Positions 44,374-53,498 of a stretch of DNA of 64,000 nucleotides are shown here, piece after piece; the stretch's first letter is position 1; each line of letters starts with the position of its first letter. The stretch covers positions 2,914,001 to 2,978,000 of the forward strand of contig NZ_CP021323.1 of assembly GCF_002155145.1 (NCBI RefSeq). The letters run 5' to 3'. The stretch comes from Kushneria konosiri. GTDB taxonomy: Bacteria > Pseudomonadota > Gammaproteobacteria > Pseudomonadales > Halomonadaceae. Below the pieces are notes generated by a model. That model did not search any database. It worked only from the letters and a program-made list of their open reading frames with translations, and had not been told where the DNA came from. Both the position numbers and the translations under genes were made by a program.

Positions 44374-44670
44374 TCAGATCAGATCGTACTGTTTGAGCTT
44401 CTTGCGCAGTGTTCCGCGGTTAAGGCCCAGCATCTGTGAGGCCTGGGTCTGGTTGCCGCGGGTGTGGGTCATGACCGAGCGCAGAAGCGGGGCTTCCACC
44501 TCGGCCATGACCATGTTGTACAGGTCGGTTACGTTTTCACCATCAAGATGGGAAAAATAAAGCGACATGGCCTGATCAACGGCTTCACGCAGCGTGCGTG
44601 ACTGCGAGGGGTGCTGGTGAAGCTGAATGGGGGTTTCACCCGGTTGATCAGACAATGGATGACTAGTCAT
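44374..44670 (-). CDS. fis: DNA-binding protein Fis
   Basis: Nucleoid protein and global regulator of 98 residues, the length of Fis in E. coli. The C-terminal helix-turn-helix, [32 protein letters not shown], is nearly the Fis consensus; the N-terminal arm is somewhat divergent. It bends DNA at rRNA promoters and recombination enhancers. The ATG overlaps the dusB stop by four bases (ATGA): the classic dusB-fis pair, with fis levels set by growth-phase transcription of the operon. Confidence 0.97.
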   Translation of the reverse strand: MTSHPLSDQPGETPIQLHQHPSQSRTLREAVDQAMSLYFSHLDGENVTDLYNMVMAEVEAPLLRSVMTHTRGNQTQASQMLGLNRGTLRKKLKQYDLI

Positions 44671-45680
44671 GCGGCACGCGTTCCATCTATATGGGCGAAC
44701 GGAGAATTTTCGGCAAAAAGCGCTTTCAGGTAGTGCTGCTGTTCATCGCAATGCTCAAGGGTGTTGAATTCACGACGCCATTGTTCGCCATCCTCGGCGC
44801 AGGCGAGATACCACCCGATATGCTTGCGTGCAATGCGCACGCCCATGTGCTCACCGTACAGTGCATAAAGGGCTTCAAGGTGGTCGGTCATGACGTCGGC
44901 ACGCTCGACGGCAGTGGGCGGACTTAAAAGGCTGCCGCTTTCAAGGTAGTGCTCGATCTCGCGAAAGATCCACGGGTTGCCCTGTGCAGCACGGCCCACC
45001 ATGACGGCATCGGCGCCTGTATAGTCGAGTACGTGTCGGGCCTTTTCGGGCCCATCGATGTCGCCATTGGCAAATACCGGTATGGCAAGCTCGGACTTGA
45101 TTCGTGCGATGGTGTCGTACTCGGCCAGACCCTGGTAGCGTTGCTCGCGAGTGCGTCCATGGACGCTCAGTGCGGCGATACCGGCAGATTCTGCCATGCG
45201 TGCGATGGTCAGTGCATTGCGGCTCTGATCACACCAGCCGGTGCGAATCTTGAGTGTGACCGGGATGTCGACGGCGTTGACGACCCGTTCGAGTATTTCG
45301 GCCACCAGTGCTTCATCACGCATCAGAGCAGAGCCTGCGGCCTTGTTGCAGACCTTCTTGGCTGGACACCCCATGTTGATGTCGATGATTTCGGCGCCGT
45401 TATCGGCATTAACGCGAGCAGCATCTGCCAGCATGGCGGCATCACCACCTGCAATCTGCACCGAGCGGGGGCCGGGCTCGCCGGTATGATCCAGCCGCAG
45501 ACGTGATTTTGGCGTGTGCCATAGACGTTTGTCGGCCGTCACCATTTCGGAAACCACCAGTCCGGCACCCAGCTTTCTACAGAGCTGGCGAAAGGGGCGA
45601 TCGGTGATTCCCGCCATGGGCGCAAGAATAACGCGCCCGGCCAGCCGGTGAGGGCCGATACAGGGCAGTCCGCTAACCAT
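44667..45680 (-). CDS. dusB: tRNA-dihydrouridine synthase B
   Basis: FMN-dependent enzyme that reduces U to dihydrouridine in the D-loop of tRNA, 337 residues. TIM-barrel part: RVILAPMAGITDRPFRQL, INMGCPAKKVCNKAAGSALM with the catalytic Cys, VTLKIRTGWCDQ, VHGRTREQRYQG, FANGDIDGPEKA and GADAVMVGRAAQGNPWIF. ATG 45680 starts the family's MxxGLPxIGPxxL N-terminus; the in-frame extension to 45809 is unlikely. It is cotranscribed with fis. An 8-bp stem (GCGACCTG/CAGGTCGC, 45716-45750) lies just upstream. Confidence 0.95.
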   Translation of the reverse strand: MVSGLPCIGPHRLAGRVILAPMAGITDRPFRQLCRKLGAGLVVSEMVTADKRLWHTPKSRLRLDHTGEPGPRSVQIAGGDAAMLADAARVNADNGAEIIDINMGCPAKKVCNKAAGSALMRDEALVAEILERVVNAVDIPVTLKIRTGWCDQSRNALTIARMAESAGIAALSVHGRTREQRYQGLAEYDTIARIKSELAIPVFANGDIDGPEKARHVLDYTGADAVMVGRAAQGNPWIFREIEHYLESGSLLSPPTAVERADVMTDHLEALYALYGEHMGVRIARKHIGWYLACAEDGEQWRREFNTLEHCDEQQHYLKALFAENSPFAHIDGTRAA

Positions 45681-45715
45681 TGAAAGCTTTATCCGAAAAA
45701 GGGAGAGACATGATA

Positions 45716-45750
45716 GCGACCTGAGCGCCGATCTTGAAGGGCCAGGTCGC
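45716..45750. other. Hairpin in the dusB leader
   Basis: GCGACCTG (45716-45723) and CAGGTCGC (45743-45750) form an 8-bp stem with a 19-nt loop between prmA and dusB. With no U-run it is more likely a leader element of dusB-fis than a terminator. Confidence 0.4.
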
Positions 45751-45774
45751 GTTGCTACGCCGAAAGAACGGGCC

Positions 45775-46695
45775 TTAGATGGTCTCGGCCGGGCGATAGC
45801 CTTCGACACAAACCCAGCCCTCGCGCTCGCGCGGCTCGTTCATGTGAAGTCCCTGATCGCGATAGGCATCAAGAATATCATTGGCCTGGTGCGACAGAAT
45901 GCCCGAGAGTGCCAGACGTCCACCCGGAGCGACATGTCCGGCAATCATGGGCGCCAGTTCGACAAGCGGCCCGGCCAGGATATTGGCCACCACCACGTCA
46001 AAGCGATCGTTGGGTGCCTGTTCAGGCAAATAAAGATCGAAATCCTGCTCGGCGATGTCATTGCGACCGGCATTGTCGCGACTGGCCAGCAGAGCCTGCG
46101 GGTCGATATCGGTGCCCACGGCATGAGCCATACCAAGCTTGAGTGCCGCGATGGCCAGAATGCCCGAGCCGCAACCAATGTCGATCAGGCGCTTTTGCTC
46201 CAGCTCACCAGCTACGGCCAGCTCATCCAGCCACTGCAGGCAAAGGGCAGTGGTTGGGTGCGTGCCGGTACCGAAGGCCAGGCCCGGGTCAAGCATCAGA
46301 TTGACGGCATCCGTTTCCGGCGGGTCGAACCAGCTGGGTACGATCCACAGCCTTTGGCCCATTTTCATGGGTTCAAAGCCGTCCATCCACTCGCGACTCC
46401 AGTCCCGGTCCTCGAGCACTTCATACTCGATCTCGGGGCAGGGTTCGTCACCGGCCACACTGGCCCAGTGCTCACGCACGCGGGCAATCATGTCGCTGAC
46501 GCCTTCCAGATCGTCATAGAGACCGGTCAGAACGGTTTGATTCCACAAGGGGGTCGTGCCGCGCTCGGGCTCAAAGACCGGATCATCAACAGCGTCTTCA
46601 AGCGTAATGGCTTGAGCGCCCTCATCGGTCAGAAGCTCTTCGAGCAGTTCGGCGTGTTCCGGCGCAATGTGCGCCTTGAGTTGAAGCCAGGCCAT
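45775..46695 (-). CDS. prmA: Ribosomal protein L11 methyltransferase
   Basis: SAM-dependent enzyme that trimethylates ribosomal protein L11, 306 residues. The N-terminal substrate domain starts MAWLQLKAHIAPEHAELLEELL; the catalytic domain has LDPGLAFGTGTHPTTALCLQWLDEL (motif before SAM site), LIDIGCGSGILAIAALKLGMAHAVGTDIDP (motif I) and FDVVVANILAGPLVELAP (motif IV, NILA). It lies between accC and dusB on the same strand as in pseudomonads. It is preceded, 49 nt upstream of its start, by a perfect 14-bp hairpin. Confidence 0.96.
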   Translation of the reverse strand: MAWLQLKAHIAPEHAELLEELLTDEGAQAITLEDAVDDPVFEPERGTTPLWNQTVLTGLYDDLEGVSDMIARVREHWASVAGDEPCPEIEYEVLEDRDWSREWMDGFEPMKMGQRLWIVPSWFDPPETDAVNLMLDPGLAFGTGTHPTTALCLQWLDELAVAGELEQKRLIDIGCGSGILAIAALKLGMAHAVGTDIDPQALLASRDNAGRNDIAEQDFDLYLPEQAPNDRFDVVVANILAGPLVELAPMIAGHVAPGGRLALSGILSHQANDILDAYRDQGLHMNEPREREGWVCVEGYRPAETI

Positions 46696-46743
46696 AAGGC
46701 CTCCCGCAAGCAGGGTTAAAGGCAGTCACGACTGCCCTGAAAG

Positions 46744-46774
46744 CATCGGGGGGCGATATGATCGCCCCCCGATG
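46744..46774. terminator. Perfect 14-bp hairpin between accC and prmA
   Basis: CATCGGGGGGCGAT (46744-46757) and ATCGCCCCCCGATG (46761-46774) pair completely, loop ATG. It stands 30 nt after the accC stop. The sequence behind it on the minus strand (CTTTCAGG) has a poor U-run, so it may act as an attenuator or as an mRNA-stabilising end rather than a full terminator. Confidence 0.65.
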
Positions 46775-46804
46775 GGTCAGGAATATACCGCTATCCGATG
46801 GGCG

Positions 46805-48148
46805 TTATTGCAGACCCAGTTTCTTTTCCAGATAGTGGATATTGACGCCACCGCGCTGGAATTCGCTATCGCGGACCAGATCCTTTTGCAGATCGATGTT
46901 GGTCTTGATGCCTTCCACCAGCAGCTCATCCAGCGCATTTTGCATGCGAGTCAAAGCACTTTCACGGTTCTCGCCCCAGGTGATCAGCTTGCCGATCAGG
47001 GAGTCATAGTTGGGCGGCACCGTATAGCCGGTATAGAGGTGCGAATCCATGCGAACACCCAGTCCGCCCGGCGCGTGATAGAACGTGATCTTGCCGGGCG
47101 AGGGCATGAAGGTGCGCGAATCCTCGGCGTTGATACGACATTCGAAGGCATGCCCATTGGCGACCACATCTTCCTGTCGAATCGACAGGGGGATGCCGGA
47201 GGCAATCTTGAGCTGTTCCTTGACGATGTCGACACCGGTGACCATTTCCGTGACCGGATGCTCGACCTGAACGCGTGTGTTCATCTCGATAAAGAAGAAC
47301 TCACCGTTTTCATACAGGAACTCAAAGGTGCCCGCGCCGCGGTAACCGATTTCAATACAGGCATCGACGCAGGCCTTGAGCACCTTTGCACGTGCCGTTT
47401 CATCGATATGCGGTGCCGGGGCTTCCTCGAGTACCTTCTGATGACGACGCTGCAGCGAGCAGTCACGGTCGAACAGGTGAATGGCATTGCCCTGGCCGTC
47501 TGCAAGTACCTGTACCTCGACGTGACGAGGACGTTCCAGATACTTCTCCATGTAGACGACATCGCTGCCAAAGGCAGCATTGGCCTCTGATTTCGTCACC
47601 GCTACGGCCGAGACCAGCTGGGACTCTTCACGAACCACCCGCATGCCGCGACCACCGCCGCCGGCCGCGGCCTTGATCATGACGGGGAAACCGATACGGC
47701 GACCGATCTCCAGAATTTCGGCATCGTTGTCGGGCAGCGGACCGTCAGAACCCGGCACGGTAGGAACACCGGCCTTCTTCATGGACTCGATGGCCGAGAC
47801 CTTGTCCCCCATCATGCGGATAACATCGGCCGTCGGGCCGACGAAGACAAATCCTGAACGCTCGACCTGTTCGGCGAAATTGGCATTCTCCGAAAGAAAG
47901 CCATAGCCCGGATGGATGGCGGTAGCATCCGTAACCTCGGCGGCTGAAATCAGCGCCGGGATATTGAGATAGGAGGCCGGGGAGGGCGCAGGCCCAATGC
48001 AGACGGCTTCATCGGCAAGACGAACGTGGATCAGGTCGCGATCTGCCTTTGAATGGACCGCCACCGTCTTGATACCGAGTTCCTTGCAGGCGCGCAGTAT
48101 ACGTAGTGCGATTTCGCCGCGATTGGCGATCAGTACCTTTTCCAGCAT
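46805..48148 (-). CDS. accC: Acetyl-CoA carboxylase biotin carboxylase subunit
   Basis: ATP-dependent carboxylation of biotin on AccB, the first half-reaction of malonyl-CoA synthesis, 447 residues. ATP-grasp enzyme: [21 protein letters not shown] at the start, [14 protein letters not shown] around residue 160 (glycine-rich ATP loop), [46 protein letters not shown] with the Arg and Glu of the active site. ATG 48148 is chosen with AGGA 9 nt upstream. It is 13 nt after accB. Confidence 0.97.
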   Translation of the reverse strand: MLEKVLIANRGEIALRILRACKELGIKTVAVHSKADRDLIHVRLADEAVCIGPAPSPASYLNIPALISAAEVTDATAIHPGYGFLSENANFAEQVERSGFVFVGPTADVIRMMGDKVSAIESMKKAGVPTVPGSDGPLPDNDAEILEIGRRIGFPVMIKAAAGGGGRGMRVVREESQLVSAVAVTKSEANAAFGSDVVYMEKYLERPRHVEVQVLADGQGNAIHLFDRDCSLQRRHQKVLEEAPAPHIDETARAKVLKACVDACIEIGYRGAGTFEFLYENGEFFFIEMNTRVQVEHPVTEMVTGVDIVKEQLKIASGIPLSIRQEDVVANGHAFECRINAEDSRTFMPSPGKITFYHAPGGLGVRMDSHLYTGYTVPPNYDSLIGKLITWGENRESALTRMQNALDELLVEGIKTNIDLQKDLVRDSEFQRGGVNIHYLEKKLGLQ

Positions 48149-48161
48149 GCTGAAAATCCTG

Positions 48162-48635
48162 TCAGGCAATGATGATCATGGGCTGGTCGAATTCGACCGG
48201 CTCGCCATCTTCAACAAGAATGGCATCGATCACACCGTCCTTGTCCGCTTCGATCTGGTTCATCATCTTCATGGCTTCAACGATGCAGATGGTGTCACCC
48301 TTTCTGACGGTCTGGCCGACTTCGACGAACGACTTGGCACCGGGTGCTGGCGCGCGATAGAAGGTGCCGACCATCGGAGAGAGCACCTGATGGCCGCTCG
48401 GCACGGCCGGTGCGGATTCTTCGGCCGCGGCCGGTGCACTGCCGGTGCTCTGCGGCGGCTGTGCCTGTGTCTGCGGGTAGTAGCCCATCGGTGCCTGCGG
48501 CATCATGACCTGTCCCTGCTGGCCGGGCAGATTGCGGCTGATGCGGACGGACTCCTCGCCTTCCTGAATCTCGATTTCGCTGATGTTGGATTCTTCCAGC
48601 AGCTCGATGAGCTTCTTGACCTTGCGAATGTCCAT
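48162..48635 (-). CDS. accB: Biotin carboxyl carrier protein
   Basis: Carrier subunit of acetyl-CoA carboxylase, 157 residues. N-terminal helix [23 protein letters not shown] and [12 protein letters not shown], an Ala/Pro/Gln-rich linker (residues 55-78), and a C-terminal biotinyl domain with the EAMKMMN motif near residue 122, whose Lys is biotinylated by BirA. It has AGG upstream of the ATG. In pseudomonads aroQ precedes accB; here only a 229-nt gap with a palindrome separates it from dsbD. Confidence 0.97.
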   Translation of the reverse strand: MDIRKVKKLIELLEESNISEIEIQEGEESVRISRNLPGQQGQVMMPQAPMGYYPQTQAQPPQSTGSAPAAAEESAPAVPSGHQVLSPMVGTFYRAPAPGAKSFVEVGQTVRKGDTICIVEAMKMMNQIEADKDGVIDAILVEDGEPVEFDQPMIIIA

Positions 48636-48730
48636 GGCAATACCTGTTGATCGATCGGGCCTCGTCTGGCGCAGGGCCCGGGAAATAAACTTTGTTGTCG
48701 GGCAGCAGATGTGCCCTCGAACGCCTCATG

Positions 48731-48748
48731 GTTAACCTGAAGGTCAAC
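48731..48748. promoter_or_regulatory. Imperfect palindrome in the accBC promoter region
   Basis: GTTAACCT-GA-AGGTCAAC is an 18-bp dyad with one mismatched pair, 96 nt before the accB start. It might be an operator controlling fatty-acid synthesis genes. The regulator is unknown. Confidence 0.4.
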
Positions 48749-48864
48749 CGGCAAGATAGCGACATGATCTCAGACGATCACGTCGCCGCAAATGTGTTGG
48801 GGGAGTTTGCCGAAAAAAGCGAACGGTGTCCAGAAAGTCGCCGAATGATACGCGCTAAATTCGA

Positions 48865-50775
48865 TCAGGTATTTTTTTCAACCTGCTTGAGCAAATTGTG
48901 CATTTGAGCGAGCCCGATTTCACCCTGAGTACGCTGCTCGGTCATTTCCTGTCCATCACTGAAAAACAGCAGTGCCGGTGGTCCGAAAAGACCATAGCGT
49001 TTGAGTAGCGAGCGTACTTCCGGGCCGTTGTCGGTCACATCCAGGCGGATCAGGTCAAAGCCCTGAAGCTCTCGGCGTATATCGCTGTCTCCCAGGACAT
49101 CTCGCTCAAAGCGACGACAGCTGATACACCAGTCAGCATAGACGTCGACCATGACCGGTCCATCGGCACGCCGGATGATATCGTCAAGGGCCTGACGGGT
49201 TGTCACGGTGGTCATGTCAAAGGATGCGGTGTCGCTGGTGTTCGTAGCGACACGCTCGCCTGCCAGCGGCATCCATGGATCATCATGTCCCATGGCAGCA
49301 CCGATCAGACACAGCACACCCCAGAGCAGAACCAGCAGGGCCAGGGCCTGACGAACACGTGACCAGAGTGCCTGCTCGCTTGCTGACAGGGCGCCCATGC
49401 CGACACCGGTCAGTATCGCAAGGCTACCCCAAAGCGCCAGCGACAGGGTCGGTGGAATCAGGCGGTCAATCAGCCAAAGGGCAACGCCTGCCAGCGCCAC
49501 GGCAAAAAGCTGACGTACACCTTCCATCCAGGGGCCGCTACGCGGCAGCCAGCCGGCACCGAGCGTGGCGATCAGTATCAGGGGAAGGCCCATGCCTGCT
49601 CCGAGCGCCAGCAGGGCCAGCATGCCGATCAGCGGATCAGCCCCGGCGGAGAGATACACCAGCACGCCGGCCAGCGGGGCCGAAATGCAGGGTGAGACGA
49701 TCAGGGTCGACAGGGCACCGGCAAGTGCGGCACCGGGCATGCCGGCATGGCGTAGCCGATCCTGCCAGGCATTGATACGTTGTTGAAGAGGGCCGCCGGT
49801 CGGAAGCTGCCAGGCGCCCAGAAGCCACAGGGCCAATACGATAAAAAGGCCAGCAAAGGGGATCAGTACCCAGGGCGATTGCAAACGCGCCTGCAGGTTG
49901 AGACTGGCGCCGAAAAGGCCCATTAGCGTTCCCAGGGCGGCATAGGTCAGCGCCATGCCGGTGACATAGGCCGATGACAGGGCCAGTGCCCGACGCTTGC
50001 CGGTATTCTGGCCGACCACCAGAGTGGTCACGATAGGCAGCATGGGCAGCACGCAAGGGGTGAAGGCAAGCCCAAGACCTGCCAGAACGAAAATTCCCAT
50101 CATGACCAGTACACTGGACTGGCCGGGCAGGGCCGCTGCCCCGGTGCCCTCATCAGATGATGAGCGTGTGGCAGTATCGGGTTCAGGCGATGATTCATCC
50201 GGCATTCGAGCGCCAATGAAGCGCTCGGGCGTGGCACCTGGTGCTGCCTGAAGATGACGTGTTTCGGGCGAGTAGCAAAGGCCGGCTTCTGCGCAGCCCT
50301 GAAAATGAATGCGAAGGGGTACCGCTGCATCATCGGGAAGCGGCGTTTTCAGCGTCGCCGTCATGATCAGCGGCTGATGAAAAACCTCCACATCGCCCAG
50401 AAATTCATCGTGAATGGCTTTTCCACGTGGAATGTTGGGCGCGCTCAGGGTGATGTCGGCACGGTCACTTTCAAGGCCGAAGCGATGACGGTAGAGGTAG
50501 TAGGCTTCGGCGCTTGCAAATCCCACCTTGATCGTATTGCCTTCGCGCCATGCTTTATAGGTAAATGCCTGATCCACCGGCAGGAAGTCGGCGTCGTCTG
50601 AAGCATTTCCCGAGGTTGCCTGCCATGGAGAGTTCGAGGTTGCGCTATCGACACGGCTGGCACCCTCAACGACCACATCGTCGCTGGCACTGGAAAAGAT
50701 ATCGCTTGCAGGGGCTGCGCCTGACAGCACCGCGCCCAGCAGGGTAACGATTAACAAAAAGAGGGCGCGCGACAT
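48865..50775 (-). CDS. dsbD: Thiol:disulfide interchange protein DsbD
   Basis: Inner-membrane protein of 636 residues that carries electrons from cytoplasmic thioredoxin to the periplasm. A signal peptide is followed by a periplasmic alpha domain with CAEAGLC, then the eight-helix beta domain with Cys pairs in FTPCVLPMLPI and VSPCISAPLAGV, and a C-terminal thioredoxin-like gamma domain with ADWCISCRRFE near residue 550. All three cysteine pairs are present, so it should be active in cytochrome c and DsbC reduction. GGAG lies 6 nt before ATG 50775; ATG 50778 is too close to it. It precedes accB with 229 nt between. Confidence 0.95.
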   Translation of the reverse strand: MSRALFLLIVTLLGAVLSGAAPASDIFSSASDDVVVEGASRVDSATSNSPWQATSGNASDDADFLPVDQAFTYKAWREGNTIKVGFASAEAYYLYRHRFGLESDRADITLSAPNIPRGKAIHDEFLGDVEVFHQPLIMTATLKTPLPDDAAVPLRIHFQGCAEAGLCYSPETRHLQAAPGATPERFIGARMPDESSPEPDTATRSSSDEGTGAAALPGQSSVLVMMGIFVLAGLGLAFTPCVLPMLPIVTTLVVGQNTGKRRALALSSAYVTGMALTYAALGTLMGLFGASLNLQARLQSPWVLIPFAGLFIVLALWLLGAWQLPTGGPLQQRINAWQDRLRHAGMPGAALAGALSTLIVSPCISAPLAGVLVYLSAGADPLIGMLALLALGAGMGLPLILIATLGAGWLPRSGPWMEGVRQLFAVALAGVALWLIDRLIPPTLSLALWGSLAILTGVGMGALSASEQALWSRVRQALALLVLLWGVLCLIGAAMGHDDPWMPLAGERVATNTSDTASFDMTTVTTRQALDDIIRRADGPVMVDVYADWCISCRRFERDVLGDSDIRRELQGFDLIRLDVTDNGPEVRSLLKRYGLFGPPALLFFSDGQEMTEQRTQGEIGLAQMHNLLKQVEKNT

Positions 50776-50835
50776 CATGAACTCCGCAGCGCTGGCATAT
50801 CACAATGCCGAAAGTGAAAAAGAGGTGGTGCCGGA

Positions 50836-50872
50836 ATAAAACATGTCGCGGCGCCGTGGCGCCGCGACATGT
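50836..50872 (-). terminator. Long perfect terminator hairpin of ppa
   Basis: ACATGTCGCGGCGCC and GGCGCCGCGACATGT (50841-50855, 50858-50872) form a perfect 15-bp stem with a 2-nt loop, followed on the minus strand by TTTTATT. It is located 76 nt beyond the ppa stop, just before the dsbD start. Confidence 0.85.
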
Positions 50873-50947
50873 GGTTAGAAAGACACTTTGTCAGCAAATA
50901 GGTTCGCTGACGAATCTTTCAAGAATCACCCGATCATGACGTGACGA

Positions 50948-51484
50948 TCAGTGACTTTCCTTCTGGAAGGCATCAATGGATTTTTCGATGGCCTTGATGG
51001 CGGCTGCCTTGTCGCCCCAGGTATCTATCTTGACCCACTTGCCCTTTTCGAGATCCTTGTAGTTTTCGAAGAAATGGGCGATCTGCTGACGCAGCAGCTC
51101 GGGCAGGTCGGTGACTTCCTCGACATCGTCGTAGGCTGCAGAAAGCTTCTGGTGCGGTACGCAGATCAGCTTGGCATCTTCGCCGGCTTCATCGGTCATG
51201 TGCAGGATGCCTACCGGGCGAGCGCGGATGACACAGCCGGGCTGTACCGGATAGGGCGTGACGACCAGCGCGTCCAGCGGATCCCCGTCATCAGCCAGCG
51301 TATTGGGAATGAACCCATAGTTGGCCGGGTAGAACATCGGGGTCGGCATGAAACGATCGACCAGCAGCGCGTCGAGATCCTTGTCGATTTCATACTTGAT
51401 TGGCGTATGGTTGGCAGGAATTTCAATCGCCACGAACAGGTCGTGGGGAACATCCTTGCCGGCGGGGATCTTGTCGAAACTCAT
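50948..51484 (-). CDS. ppa: Inorganic pyrophosphatase
   Basis: Mg2+-dependent hydrolase of pyrophosphate, 178 residues, family I. Active-site pieces: [25 protein letters not shown] with Glu and Lys, [23 protein letters not shown] (the DxDPxD block) and KLICVP plus [16 protein letters not shown] near the C-terminus. It pulls biosynthetic reactions forward by removing PPi. ATG 51484 has AAGGA 8 nt upstream. It stands alone between two terminators and faces, divergently, the degenerate phosphatase/kinase gene; the PPi-dependent phosphofructokinase gene lies 2 kb to the right. Confidence 0.97.
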   Translation of the reverse strand: MSFDKIPAGKDVPHDLFVAIEIPANHTPIKYEIDKDLDALLVDRFMPTPMFYPANYGFIPNTLADDGDPLDALVVTPYPVQPGCVIRARPVGILHMTDEAGEDAKLICVPHQKLSAAYDDVEEVTDLPELLRQQIAHFFENYKDLEKGKWVKIDTWGDKAAAIKAIEKSIDAFQKESH

Positions 51485-51641
51485 CGATCGAGTCCTTGCG
51501 TTTGCGGGTTGAAAATTCGAGAGTGAAAATCGTGGAAAATTATACGAACCAGGCAGGACGATTACCAATCCGGTCGATCGGCAGCTCCCGATCCGCACAA
51601 TACGATAAAACCTTTGCCTCGTAAAAAAGGATGCCAGTGAC

Positions 51642-53402
51642 GTGCAAAATGGCCTGTCTTTAAGTTTCGGACATGCGTTCGTGGCGCCTGATCAACGCCG
51701 TCACCGCTCATCCATGTCGGTCCAGATCCCCGACAACCCGCGTCAGCTTGAAGCCAAGGGCGCCTGTGCCATCATCGCGGACTCGACCTGGCGCAATGCC
51801 ATCGCCCGTCAGGCGGGCGATATCTCCGTGCGTGGTTTTCTGGCCGACTACTATTCCACCCCCGATCACTGGGACATCAAGACCTCGGCGACGAGAGTCC
51901 TGCGAGCGCTTAACGGCTGGTGCTATAGCCAGAGCCGCTATGTTCAGGGGGGCAGCTATATCAGTTCCCTGTCCGCCATTATCTTTCGTGGCCGGGAAAG
52001 TTTTCTGTTTCACATGGGCGATACGCTTGTCTTTCGCCTGAGAGGCGCCGAATTCGAGCAGATTTCGCGTGATCATGTCACGGATCTGGGAGGATATCGC
52101 TATCCTTCTCGTGCGCTGGGCATGGACAATAACATCGATATCGATCACATGACCCTGCCGCTCAAGGCTGGCGATGTGTTCCTTTTTACCTCGCAGGCCG
52201 TGCGCGGAACGCTGACGCCCACGGACTATGTCCACGCTATTCGCCAGCAGGATAACGATCTTGATGCTGCCTGTGAGCGCCTGGCCGGCATGGCGCGAGA
52301 GCGCGCCGGGGCGCGCGGCTATGGTGCCGAAGCCTTCTGTTTTCAGCTGGTCAGGATTGAGGGAATACCCAGTGAAGAGGCCGGCCCAGCCTCCCAGCTG
52401 CCCGGGCAAATGCCGATTCCGGCCGAGCTGGAAGCAGGAGATCGCATCGATGGCTTTCTCATTGAAACAATTATTTCGAAAACGGCGCACGCGCATGTGT
52501 ACGGCGTTCGGGATGAGACCTCGCTGCGCCGGATGATCATGAAGGTTCCAAGCCCGGAGATGTCGTCCAGAAATCCGTATCTGGAGCATTTTCTGCTACA
52601 GCAGTGGATCGGCGAGCGAGTGCGCTCGCCCTTTGTGGTGCGCATCGTGACGCCGCCCCGACCACGGCGTCATCTTTACTATCTGATGCGACCGGTCGAA
52701 GGTCAGCCGCTTGATCAATGGCTGGAGCAGCATCCCGAAGCCGGTATCGAGCAGCGGCTGGATATCGCACGCCAGCTCGCCCGTGCCGTGCACGCCCTGC
52801 ATCGTCGGGACATTCTTCATCAGGCCATTCGTCCTGAAAACATCATGATCGATGAACATGATCAGGTTGTGCTGATCGATTTTGGTGCCTGTGCCCGTCG
52901 GCTTGACGATGACAACAATGCTGCGCTGGCACTGGCACGCGAAGGCCGGCTGGGTATGCATAGTGCGCCAGAGTATGCCCTTGGGCTTGGGGTCAGTCGC
53001 CGGAGCGATCAATATTCACTGGCTTCGACCACCTATTGGTTATTGACAGGCGCCATGCCCTATACCGTGGCCCCCAATACGTTGAAAGATGAGCAGGCAT
53101 TGTCAACGCTGATCTATCGTCGCGCTCGTGATATCAATCCACAGGTGCCGGTGGCGCTGGACAATGCGCTGCAGCGTGCGCTCTCGCCGCGTCGGGCCCT
53201 GCGCTTCAGGCGTCTGTCCGAGCTGATTCAGGCGCTGCGTTATGCCACCACGTTTGTGGACGATGACGACGATGAGTCGCTTTCGCTCGTGTCAAAGCCT
53301 GCCTCTGAAACACTGCCTCCCCGGCAGAAATCCCTGCGGGTGTGGCAGGGCATTGCGGCGGCACTGCTGGTGCTTTTGCTCGCCGTCATGCTGATCAAAT
53401 AG
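51642..53402 (+). CDS. Degenerate PP2C phosphatase-protein kinase fusion (likely pseudoenzyme)
   Basis: Membrane-anchored protein of 586 residues: a PP2C-like domain (about 1-240), a protein-kinase-like domain (265-535) and one C-terminal helix ([16 protein letters not shown]). The same build occurs in bifunctional kinase/phosphatases of proteobacteria. Most PP2C metal ligands are gone: the N-terminal N-x-D site reads HRS (21-23), the DG of ADG is DS (47-48), the TDG block is SQA (184-186) and the late DDN is AEA (229-231). GD at 126-127 remains. In the kinase part the ATP Lys (IMK, 301) and DFG (413-415) are kept, but the catalytic HRD is HQA (393-395), Asp replaced by Ala. It starts with GTG at 51642, AAGGA 10 nt upstream. 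It probably acts as a sensor or scaffold. No neighbour shows its partner. Confidence 0.82.
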   Translation: MQNGLSLSFGHAFVAPDQRRHRSSMSVQIPDNPRQLEAKGACAIIADSTWRNAIARQAGDISVRGFLADYYSTPDHWDIKTSATRVLRALNGWCYSQSRYVQGGSYISSLSAIIFRGRESFLFHMGDTLVFRLRGAEFEQISRDHVTDLGGYRYPSRALGMDNNIDIDHMTLPLKAGDVFLFTSQAVRGTLTPTDYVHAIRQQDNDLDAACERLAGMARERAGARGYGAEAFCFQLVRIEGIPSEEAGPASQLPGQMPIPAELEAGDRIDGFLIETIISKTAHAHVYGVRDETSLRRMIMKVPSPEMSSRNPYLEHFLLQQWIGERVRSPFVVRIVTPPRPRRHLYYLMRPVEGQPLDQWLEQHPEAGIEQRLDIARQLARAVHALHRRDILHQAIRPENIMIDEHDQVVLIDFGACARRLDDDNNAALALAREGRLGMHSAPEYALGLGVSRRSDQYSLASTTYWLLTGAMPYTVAPNTLKDEQALSTLIYRRARDINPQVPVALDNALQRALSPRRALRFRRLSELIQALRYATTFVDDDDDESLSLVSKPASETLPPRQKSLRVWQGIAAALLVLLLAVMLIK

Positions 53403-53424
53403 GTCAGGTGTTGAGCATGAAACA

Positions 53425-53460
53425 TTAAAAACCCCCGGTCACACGGAGGTGACCGGGGGT
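53425..53460 (-). terminator. Terminator of pfp
   Basis: Minus-strand ACCCCCGGTCAC and GTGACCGGGGGT form a 12-bp stem with a 6-nt loop, then TTTTAAT. It closes the pfp transcript and faces the end of the kinase-like gene. Confidence 0.88.
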
Positions 53461-53498
53461 GCTGCCATGATGGCAGTGCCTGTGCTCAAGGGCTGGCT

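Noticed and set aside
45844-46719. Frame opposite prmA (291 codons)
   Set aside because: Antisense shadow of a conserved gene without its own start signals.
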